Of a DNA stretch of 64,000 nucleotides, positions 54,832 through 61,610 are shown in pieces. The DNA lies in NCBI RefSeq assembly GCF_004118285.1, contig NZ_SDHY01000003.1:124001-188000 (forward strand), in the 5' to 3' direction. The DNA comes from Aquirufa rosea. Lineage in GTDB: Bacteria > Bacteroidota > Bacteroidia > Cytophagales > Spirosomataceae. The position numbers and the translations under genes are program-made. The notes beneath the pieces are model-generated. The model saw nothing but the letters and a program-made list of their open reading frames with translations, made no database searches and was not told where the DNA came from. Position 1 is the first letter of the stretch; the number at the start of each line of letters is the position of its first letter.

Positions 54832-55928
54832 TATTTTTGAGGACTAATGGCCACAGCAATCTTGGAATCGGCGGTGCCATAATATAAAAACCATTGAGAT
54901 CGAAAAGGAACCAAGCCTTCTACAAAACATACTTCATTCACTTCTCCAACCTGCTCATACTCCTTATTGGGCCAAATAAAAGGTTGTTGAGATCGCTGAA
55001 TGAGCTGATAAGGTTTCTCCAGATGAAATAGCGCCTGAGCTGCGCTATAAGTAAATTTGGGGAATTTGGAATCATTAAAATTTGCCGCATTACTACTATT
55101 ATAAAGTAGCAAAATACCTGATTTCCGTAGGAGGGCGTAGGGGCCAGGTTCCACTAATCGACTGTCAAAATAGCCTTTTCTTGGATGAAGCACGGAAATC
55201 CTTTGTTGGTTTTCAGCATCCTCCAGCACTGTCCAGTGGATCAGGTCTTTGGATTGCGCCATAAATAAATCAGTATCTCCAAAATACAACCAATAATAGC
55301 TATTGATTTTCGTAGCAATCAAGGAAGTACCGGATTGTTTCACCACGATAGCCCCTGATTTCGACCAAAGATCTACGTATTTTGGTTCCTTTAACATAGG
55401 ACCTAATTTTTTCCAATGCAATAAATCACTCGAAATAGCTGAGCATAATCTGGCTGTTTTTCCATCATATGAAGTATAGGTAATGAGATAATGACCATCT
55501 TCCGTTTGAACGATTCTAGGATCCTCAATACCACCCGGCCATTCGTATTTTTTAAACTCATCTTGTGCTGGGTAAAGAATAGGTTGAGGCATTTTTTTGA
55601 AATGAATACCGTCCTCACTGGTGGCTAAACCAATGCGAGATGTACCTAAAGAGTCTTGAGCCCGATACAGTAGATGCACCTGGCCGTTTTTAACCAAGGC
55701 GGTAGGATTCAGTACATTTTTATTTTCCCAAGCCACGGTTTTTCCTTGGATCGGACAAAAAAATGCTTGCTGTAGACTAGGTTTTAGAATAGGATTAACC
55801 GCATCTTGTTTAGTGAAAGGTAAGATTTGCCAGGAATCTCTGTTTATATGCTGTCCTTGTGAGCAAAAAGAACTTAAATAAATGGACGAAGCCAAGAGGC
55901 AGTGAAAGATTTTTATTTGTAGATTCAT
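54831..55928 (-). CDS. GH130-family glycoside phosphorylase/hydrolase, exported
   Basis: From the ATG at 55928 this 365-residue protein starts with a signal peptide (NLQIKIFHCLLASSIYLSSFCSQGQ). It shows the five-bladed propeller motifs of GH130: NPTALVKNGQVHLLYRAQD, GGIEDPRIVQTEDGHYLITYTSYDG, where the Asp of EDPR is the catalytic acid, then YFDSRLVEPGPYALLRKSGILLLYNSSN and WFLYYGTADSKIAVA. GH130 enzymes act on beta-mannosides, mostly as phosphorylases, and an exported member is more likely a hydrolase. The specificity cannot be read. The upstream 16 residues (to 55976) have no signal character. It heads the GH130-VOC-DUF4954 operon. Confidence 0.87.
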   Translation of the reverse strand: MNLQIKIFHCLLASSIYLSSFCSQGQHINRDSWQILPFTKQDAVNPILKPSLQQAFFCPIQGKTVAWENKNVLNPTALVKNGQVHLLYRAQDSLGTSRIGLATSEDGIHFKKMPQPILYPAQDEFKKYEWPGGIEDPRIVQTEDGHYLITYTSYDGKTARLCSAISSDLLHWKKLGPMLKEPKYVDLWSKSGAIVVKQSGTSLIATKINSYYWLYFGDTDLFMAQSKDLIHWTVLEDAENQQRISVLHPRKGYFDSRLVEPGPYALLRKSGILLLYNSSNAANFNDSKFPKFTYSAAQALFHLEKPYQLIQRSQQPFIWPNKEYEQVGEVNEVCFVEGLVPFRSQWFLYYGTADSKIAVAISPQK

Positions 55929-55990
55929 GGCGTACGGAACGAGTTTAAATTTACTAAAATGCTTGTGGAAACGCATATCAAATGGTCATT

Positions 55991-56010
55991 TTCGGCAAAT
56001 TATTGCCGAA
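55991..56010. repeat. 8-bp inverted repeat upstream of the GH130 gene
   Basis: TTCGGCAA and TTGCCGAA form a perfect inverted repeat around ATTA. It sits 62 nt from the GH130 start and about 115 nt from the divergent sugar-isomerase-like start, so it could be an operator for either or both. No regulator is adjacent. Confidence 0.5.
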
Positions 56011-56123
56011 TTGTTTATTTGCTATCCCATACTGATTAGTATCCTGCTATAATTTTATCTAAGAATCCTGTATTTGATCAATAGAAAATTTTAAATTGAA
56101 ACATAATACATCCAAAACAACCT

Positions 56124-57047
56124 ATGGAAAGACGTGATTTTTTACAATCCTCCCTATTGACTTGCCTAGCTGCTGGCGTGCCCAGTATTCAAGAAAAAAT
56201 AGCTGCACCCCAATTGCAGCCAAAAATCAAATTAAGTGTATCCAGTTATTCGTATTGGCATTTCAAAGGGGACAAGTTTCCGATTGAAAAAGTCATAGAT
56301 GATGCGGCAGCATTAGGATTGGAAGGGATAGATGTGTTGCATCGACAGATGGAAAGCGAGGACAATGCTTATTTGCAGAAATTGAAGAAGCATGCGTTTG
56401 TAAACGGAATAGCCATGACCTGTTTGTCCATTCATCAGGGATTCGTTACTCCAGACAAAGAGGAACTGAAGAAACATGTGGATCATACCATTCATTGCAT
56501 TGAATTAGCCTATAAAATGGGAATACCTTGCTTGCGACTAAATACGGGTCGTTGGAATACGATTAAGTCATTCGATGATTTGATGAAAAACAGAGGAATT
56601 GAGCCTATTTTGCCAGGTTATACAGAGGATGACGGCTATAAATGGTGTGTGGATGGTATTCAACAATGCCTTGCCAAAGCAGAAGAATGCGGGGTTTTAT
56701 TAGCATTAGAAAATCACTGGGGATTGGGTTCCACGCCTGAAGGTATGTTGCGTATTCATGATACGGTGAATTCTCCTTGGTTGGGTTTACTGATGGATAC
56801 GGGTAATTTCTTAGAGGATCCTTACGACAAATTAGAGAAAATTGCTCCCAAAGCTAGCTTTGTGCAAGCGAAGACATATTATGGCGGAGGCGAATGGTAT
56901 TCTTTGGAATTGGACTATAAAAGAATAATCAATATTTTGAAAAAGGTCAATTACCATGGTTATGTCTCCATTGAGTTTGAAGGTAAGGAGAATGCCTATT
57001 CTGGGGTAAGAAAAAGTGTGGAATTACTCAGAAAGGCCTTGGCTTAA
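56124..57047 (+). CDS. Sugar phosphate isomerase/epimerase-like TIM-barrel protein, Tat-type signal
   Basis: The 307-residue protein is a xylose-isomerase-like TIM barrel with the twin-arginine-like start MERRDFLQSSLLTCLAAG. Metal ligands of the family are suggested by E196 (LLALENHWG), D225 (GLLMDTGNF) and E284 or E286 (VSIEFEGKE). The fourth ligand, often a His in an H.K motif, is replaced by Gln248 (SFVQAKTYYGG), so the metal site may differ or be weaker. Substrate unknown; inositol, hydroxypyruvate and rare-sugar isomerases belong to this fold. It is divergent from the GH130 gene, and a palindromic repeat lies 55 nt after the stop. Confidence 0.85.
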   Translation: MERRDFLQSSLLTCLAAGVPSIQEKIAAPQLQPKIKLSVSSYSYWHFKGDKFPIEKVIDDAAALGLEGIDVLHRQMESEDNAYLQKLKKHAFVNGIAMTCLSIHQGFVTPDKEELKKHVDHTIHCIELAYKMGIPCLRLNTGRWNTIKSFDDLMKNRGIEPILPGYTEDDGYKWCVDGIQQCLAKAEECGVLLALENHWGLGSTPEGMLRIHDTVNSPWLGLLMDTGNFLEDPYDKLEKIAPKASFVQAKTYYGGGEWYSLELDYKRIINILKKVNYHGYVSIEFEGKENAYSGVRKSVELLRKALA

Positions 57048-57102
57048 TATCAAATTCTTGGACAACAAATCGTTTTTTAAATCGTTCGCTCAGGTATGAC
57101 GC

Positions 57103-57135
57103 AACGCTGTCAAGGTTTTAAACCTTAACAGCGTT
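57103..57135. repeat. 33-nt palindromic repeat, copy 5
   Basis: It is identical to copy 1: AACGCTGTCAAGGTT, spacer TTA, then AACCTTAACAGCGTT. It lies 16 nt beyond the 3' end of the minus-strand MmcQ/YjbR gene and 55 nt after the sugar-isomerase-like stop. Confidence 0.93.
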
Positions 57136-57151
57136 AGGCCGGAGCGAGTAT

Positions 57152-57475
57152 TTATTTTTTCGCTACCAAGGCATAAGAATCGCTAATCATCTGTTTTAAT
57201 TGGGAAAAGGGCAATTGCCCATTGACCACCACGGTGTTCCAATGTTTTTTGTTCATATGATAACCCGGTAAGACACTGTCAGGATATTCTTCCCGCAGCT
57301 CTATGGCACGACTTGGGTCACATTTGACATTGAACCGAATAGGAATTTCATCCAAGGAAAGTAACAAATACATCTTGTTGTGAACTTTGAATACTAAATT
57401 GTCTGGTCCAAAGGGAAGGCTTTCTTCAGTCTCCGGGAGACTTAAAGCAAAATCACGAATTTCTTCTAGGTTCAT
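57152..57475 (-). CDS. MmcQ/YjbR-family protein
   Basis: From the ATG at 57475 the protein is 107 aa and begins MNLEEIRDFALSLPETEESLPFG, the usual YjbR/MmcQ opening. Family features are FKVHNKMYLLLSL, IRFNVKCDPSRAIELREEYPDSVLPGYHMNKKHWNTVVV and a C-terminal helix with DSYALV. The CyaY-like fold is considered DNA-binding, though the role is unclear. The longer start at 57502 adds only a few unrelated residues. It overlaps the end of the flavin reductase gene by 23 nt and is the last gene of the five-gene operon. Confidence 0.85.
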   Translation of the reverse strand: MNLEEIRDFALSLPETEESLPFGPDNLVFKVHNKMYLLLSLDEIPIRFNVKCDPSRAIELREEYPDSVLPGYHMNKKHWNTVVVNGQLPFSQLKQMISDSYALVAKK

Positions 57476-58097
57476 GGGATGCATCTGCCGATACCTTGGC
57501 ATAAGGGAATTGGGCTACTTTATTTAATTGGTAATAGCTGTCCAATCCTCCTGCACTGACACTCTGGGCTTTTTCCAAATCAATATGTCCATCTGGCAGA
57601 AGTATGGAATCTTCTACGGAAATATATTGGATTTTGCCCACTATTAAAATGGTTTGGTTGGTTTTGATTACATGTTCTTCCTCCCAAATCAAGCCCATTT
57701 TAACCAAACTATTTTTAACAAAGGGTCCCTCAAATTCGGGAATGATTTCCTCTTCAATACCACAAGCCTCAAATTCAGAGGTATTCGATGGGTAGCGCGC
57801 CGAAGTCTGGTGGGCTGCTTGCACCATGGACGCAGGTATTTGATTCAGGGTAAAACGTTTGTTTGCTTGAATGTTTTTGTAGCTATGACTGTCGTTTAAC
57901 ACGGGTCTGAATAAAATCCCTATCATGGCAGGGTTGGCTCCTACATGGATCACATTACTGAAAATGGCCAAATTTGACTGACCATGTTTATTAAACGTTC
58001 CCAACAAATGCACCGCCTTCCCTCCAGATAAATGATTGATTAAATTCGTTCGGAAGGATTTCTCCATGGACTCAATGTCGGAAAGCGTGGCTATCAT
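57453..58097 (-). CDS. Flavin reductase family (FMN-binding split-barrel) protein
   Basis: This 214-residue protein has the flavin reductase (DIM6/NTAB type) fold. Motifs are HLLGTFNKHGQSNLAIFSNVIHVGANPAMIGILFRP and NIQANKRFTLNQIP, with the flavin phosphate-binding region around SNLAIFSNV. A long linker to HIDLEKAQSVSAGGLDSYYQL closes it. Such proteins reduce or carry flavin, or act on small substrates. It begins 5 nt after the LolA-like gene and overlaps MmcQ/YjbR by 23 nt. A second Met (58067) is an alternative start. Confidence 0.85.
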   Translation of the reverse strand: MIATLSDIESMEKSFRTNLINHLSGGKAVHLLGTFNKHGQSNLAIFSNVIHVGANPAMIGILFRPVLNDSHSYKNIQANKRFTLNQIPASMVQAAHQTSARYPSNTSEFEACGIEEEIIPEFEGPFVKNSLVKMGLIWEEEHVIKTNQTILIVGKIQYISVEDSILLPDGHIDLEKAQSVSAGGLDSYYQLNKVAQFPYAKVSADASHEPRRNS

Positions 58098-58101
58098 CAG
58101 C

Positions 58102-58788
58102 TTAATTTTTAAAAATGGAGGGGTCGATTCCCTGGTTAATTTTATAGTGGCTAAACTTAACCATAATTGTTCCAGTTTTAGCCACGGGTTTTTGACTATC
58201 TACCGTTTGGGTTTTGTTGATATCCACCACGACCCCTTTCGGAACTTTGAATTTTTTTACATCCACCGTGAAAATCAATTGTTCTGGTAAACCCCATTTG
58301 GCTTCATCGGAATATTGGTATTCAGTACTGACAGTTCCGTTACTGCGAGAAGTAATTTGGGATTTTAAGATCAGGTTATTGCTTTTGTCGACCCATAATT
58401 TGGCCAAAATTACATCCTCACTCTCTCCATTGGGTAACAAATTGATAACCTCCGTTTCCTTATTTTTCAACATTTCTTTGCCTGTACTAATGGGATTGAA
58501 TTGATCTGAATGTGCCAATAATTGAGCTAAATCGCCAAATCCTTTCTTGGGCAAAATGGCAATCCCTTTTGATTTTAAATGAAACTGATCTTTTTGTTTA
58601 AAATATAAGGTGGCATTGACGGGAAGAATCTTAATCAATGGAATGTTGGATTTGATATTCAAATCCACCGAATAATCTTTCACTTGACTCCACTTTTGTT
58701 GCAGCGACCGCATGATTTTTTCGGCATCTTGTCCGAAAGAGGGGAAAAGACTACTGAGTATAAAAATTAGGGATAGGAGTAATCTCAT
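58102..58788 (-). CDS. LolA-like periplasmic protein
   Basis: The 228-residue protein has a signal peptide (MRLLLSLIFILSSLFPSFG, cut before QDAEK) and a LolA-like beta sheet that could bind lipoproteins or lipids: SLQQKWSQVKDYSVDLNIKS, ATLYFKQKDQFHLKSKGIAI, and LWVDKSNNLILKSQITS. This is the type called 'outer membrane lipoprotein-sorting protein' in databases. Its start overlaps the end of the ABC permease gene by 1 nt, so it is cotranscribed. That suggests it acts with this ABC-2 exporter, but the cargo is not known. Confidence 0.8.
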   Translation of the reverse strand: MRLLLSLIFILSSLFPSFGQDAEKIMRSLQQKWSQVKDYSVDLNIKSNIPLIKILPVNATLYFKQKDQFHLKSKGIAILPKKGFGDLAQLLAHSDQFNPISTGKEMLKNKETEVINLLPNGESEDVILAKLWVDKSNNLILKSQITSRSNGTVSTEYQYSDEAKWGLPEQLIFTVDVKKFKVPKGVVVDINKTQTVDSQKPVAKTGTIMVKFSHYKINQGIDPSIFKN

Positions 58789-59642
58789 CAGGCACTAATA
58801 TCTTTTTTGTTAAACGTATATATGGAAATCCCCAGAAACACCAAGTTATGAACCACCAAGATAACAATTGATTGAATGATGGAGGATTTTGGGATAGGCT
58901 CTTCAAAAAAGTTTCTCCAGGAAGCCATGTGGGTAGTAAATAAATAGGGTCTAATGTGGTCAAAAACGGAAACTTCTAAGGTGCCAATGATCGTAAATAG
59001 GATGATGATGGACATGGTGGCGACAATTGGTCCAATCGAGTTTTCGGAGAAACAAGACAAGCAAATGGACAATGAAGCGACCGTCAACAGTGCCAAAAAG
59101 GCGACTAAAAATCCACTCAGGTAGCGCCATAAAATATCGGGCTCTTGTAAAATCACTAGCCCGTCGGTATTTAATACGATTAAATCACCAGTTCCAAAAA
59201 AGATTCGACCGAACACCAAGGCCATGATTCCTAACCAAATGATGATGCAAGCCGTGTATACCGCTCCAGCAATGAATTTAGAAAGCAGTAGGGTAGTTCT
59301 GGAAATGGGCTTGGTCATGACCATGCGAATGGTTCCCATGGCAAACTCTCCGGAAATCAGGTCGCCTGTCACAAGTGCTACCAATAATGGGATTTGAACC
59401 AACAACATTTGAAGGATGATGAAGGCAATCAGATTGCCGTTTAATAGGTTACCTTCAAAGCTTAATGTCTGTTCGAAGGAGGAGGTGACAAAGGAAAGAA
59501 TCGACAAGCCATCGGATTTTAATGCGAATAAAATAACGCCCACCAATACCGTGATGGCTCCAATACCTAAATAACTTCTAGGCTTGGCCACGATTTTGAT
59601 GAACTCATTTATTACGCTTTTAAATAGCATCTTGTTGAACAA
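58788..59642 (-). CDS. ABC-2 type transporter permease
   Basis: The 284-residue inner-membrane protein has six predicted membrane helices with the ABC-2 layout: a helix near 20-40, a pair around 75-120 flanking LISGEFAMGTIRMVMTKPISR (the coupling helix and loop), two more near 130-150, a pair at 180-230, and a C-terminal helix (IQSIVILVVHNLVFLGISIYTF). The GE.....GT...L...P.SR pattern is typical of this permease group. Its start lies within the ATPase gene (23-nt overlap), so both are one export system. Confidence 0.88.
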   Translation of the reverse strand: MFNKMLFKSVINEFIKIVAKPRSYLGIGAITVLVGVILFALKSDGLSILSFVTSSFEQTLSFEGNLLNGNLIAFIILQMLLVQIPLLVALVTGDLISGEFAMGTIRMVMTKPISRTTLLLSKFIAGAVYTACIIIWLGIMALVFGRIFFGTGDLIVLNTDGLVILQEPDILWRYLSGFLVAFLALLTVASLSICLSCFSENSIGPIVATMSIIILFTIIGTLEVSVFDHIRPYLFTTHMASWRNFFEEPIPKSSIIQSIVILVVHNLVFLGISIYTFNKKDISA

Positions 59643-60540
59643 TTTTGATGAAATAATCTTCTAAACTACGTTTGGCCTCCAGAGAATATATGTCTACTTC
59701 CTGGGCGTTTAGGATCTGACTGATTTGTGGAACCAATGACCTATTCAAATGAAACTCCAGTAGGTTTCCGCTTTTTAATTCAATCGCAATATCTGGGAAT
59801 GCATTGCTCAATACTTGGATGGCTTTTTCCACAGGTTCAGCCTCCAATCGAATCAATAAATGCTCGGTCGACATTAATTCCTTCACAGACCCTTCTACGA
59901 TGGATTTACCTTGGTTGATGATAACCATTCGATTGGCAATCATTTCAATTTCACTCAAATCATGCGAGGAAAGGATGATGGTCTTTTGCTGCTCTTCTTT
60001 GAGTCGGATAATGAGGTTTCTGACGTCTATGATGCCTTGCGGATCTAAGCCCGTGGTAGGTTCATCCAACACAATTAAATCAGGATTGTGCAACAGAGTT
60101 TGTGCAATGCCCAGTCGCTGTTTCATTCCGTGCGAGAAATTCCCCACTTTATCATGCTCTCGACCATGCAATCCCACAAAATCCAACATGGCATAGATAT
60201 CTCTTTTGCTGGAATAGGTTCCTGAAATACGCGCAAAAATATCTAGGTTTCGGTAGGCCGACAGGTATTTGTAAAAATCAGGCTTTTCAATGATACTGCC
60301 AGTCCGGCGAAGAATCTCATTCCGATGCGTTTTGATGGGTAGGTCAAATAATCTGATTTCTCCCGCATCTGCTTGAATTAGCGAAAGCATGCAACGCATA
60401 CTGGTACTTTTACCTGCGCCATTGGGTCCTAAAAAACCGAATACATCTCCTTTATTTACCTGAAAGCTGACATCTTTGACAGCTTGAAAAGAGCCAAAGC
60501 TTTTGGAAAGGTGTTGTATGGATATGATGGACTCAGGCAT
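59620..60540 (-). CDS. ABC-2 transporter ATP-binding protein
   Basis: The 306-residue ATPase has Walker A GPNGAGKST, signature FSHGMKQRLGIAQ, Walker B LIVLDEPTTGLDP and the H-loop IILSSHDLSEIE. It has a C-terminal extension of about 80 residues with LEAEPVEKAIQVLSNAF, typical of BcrA/CcmA-like exporters. It pairs with the following permease (23-nt overlap) and heads the operon that also includes the LolA-like, flavin reductase and MmcQ/YjbR genes. Cargo unknown; antimicrobial or lipid export are both possible. Confidence 0.92.
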   Translation of the reverse strand: MPESIISIQHLSKSFGSFQAVKDVSFQVNKGDVFGFLGPNGAGKSTSMRCMLSLIQADAGEIRLFDLPIKTHRNEILRRTGSIIEKPDFYKYLSAYRNLDIFARISGTYSSKRDIYAMLDFVGLHGREHDKVGNFSHGMKQRLGIAQTLLHNPDLIVLDEPTTGLDPQGIIDVRNLIIRLKEEQQKTIILSSHDLSEIEMIANRMVIINQGKSIVEGSVKELMSTEHLLIRLEAEPVEKAIQVLSNAFPDIAIELKSGNLLEFHLNRSLVPQISQILNAQEVDIYSLEAKRSLEDYFIKIVQQDAI

Positions 60541-60592
60541 GTCGTATTCGATATGGTTAGCTAACTAGCTATCCCTTCAGATTGTTTTAAGC

Positions 60593-61606
60593 CTACATGG
60601 TGACCACAGCCTTGATCACCGACTGGGCGGGATCCAGGTAGGAGGCAAAGTTGCTCGCCACCTCCTTGAATGGAGTACGATGAGTGATGAAATCTTGCGT
60701 ATGTATCCATCCCTTTTTCATGCATTCCATCACCCATTCAAAATCCTGTCGAGTGGCATTTCGACTACTCATCAGGGTTCCTTCGCGTTTGTGAAATTCC
60801 GGATGGGAAAACTGAATGGAGTCTAATTGTAAACCTACTAATACATATTTTCCCCCATGTGCCATATATTGAAAACTTTGGTCAATGGCCTTTTTATTAC
60901 CTGTAGCATCGATGATGACTTGGGGCATATCGCCTTGGGTAATCTCCTTTAAACGAGCGAGGATATCTTCTTGGCCTACTTGAATGCCATATTCTATGCC
61001 TAAAACCTCCTGACTAAATGCCAATCGTCCGGCATTGACATCCAAAGCAATGACTTGTCCACCCGCTATCCTTGCCATTTCCATGACTCCTAAACCAATG
61101 GGACCCGCACCCACGACCAAGACCCAATCATTCTTTTGGATGTCGGCCCGACGAACGCCATGGGCACCAATGGACAAAGGTTCTAAGAGTGTGTATTCAT
61201 CTAAACTGAGTTGTTCATCATAGATCAAAGCATTTACTGGCACTTGTAAATACTCCCGCATGGCACCATCTTCATGAACGCCTAGCACGCTTAATGTCTG
61301 ACAACAATTGGTTTTGCCTTGTCGGCAAGCGACACATTTTCCACATGAAAAATAGGGAATGACACTAACCAAGGCTCCAATGGGGATATTTGAACCAGAA
61401 CTAATTTCAACGATTTCTCCTACAAATTCATGACCAAGGATTCTCGGATAAGAGAAAAAGGGTTGTGTACCTTCAAAGGCGTGCAGATCAGTTCCACAAA
61501 TACCCACTTGTTTAATCTTAAGAATCGCCATGTCCTCTTGTAAGGAGGGTTTTTCTGATTCTTGGTATTTCCATTCAAATGGGGTGGTACAAACAAGTTC
61601 CTGCAT
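60593..61606 (-). CDS. Zinc-dependent alcohol dehydrogenase (medium-chain, sorbitol/threonine-dehydrogenase-like)
   Basis: The 337-residue MDR enzyme has catalytic zinc ligands C37 and H59, E60 (GICGTDLHAFEG, ILGHEFVGEI) and the structural-zinc cysteines C88, C91, C94 and C102. The NAD-binding motif is VLVVGAGPIGLGVMEMARIAGG with an Asp at the end of the next strand (ALDVNAGR), which favours NAD over NADP. The closest described groups are L-threonine, sorbitol and sugar-acid dehydrogenases; the substrate is unknown. It starts 4 nt after the end of the glutaminase-like gene, so both are cotranscribed. Confidence 0.9.
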   Translation of the reverse strand: MQELVCTTPFEWKYQESEKPSLQEDMAILKIKQVGICGTDLHAFEGTQPFFSYPRILGHEFVGEIVEISSGSNIPIGALVSVIPYFSCGKCVACRQGKTNCCQTLSVLGVHEDGAMREYLQVPVNALIYDEQLSLDEYTLLEPLSIGAHGVRRADIQKNDWVLVVGAGPIGLGVMEMARIAGGQVIALDVNAGRLAFSQEVLGIEYGIQVGQEDILARLKEITQGDMPQVIIDATGNKKAIDQSFQYMAHGGKYVLVGLQLDSIQFSHPEFHKREGTLMSSRNATRQDFEWVMECMKKGWIHTQDFITHRTPFKEVASNFASYLDPAQSVIKAVVTM

Positions 61607-61610
61607 GGGA

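Noticed and set aside
60556-60565. Palindrome GTTAGCTAAC before the ABC ATPase
   Set aside because: Ten bases of simple symmetry in an AT-rich gap are too short to call an operator.
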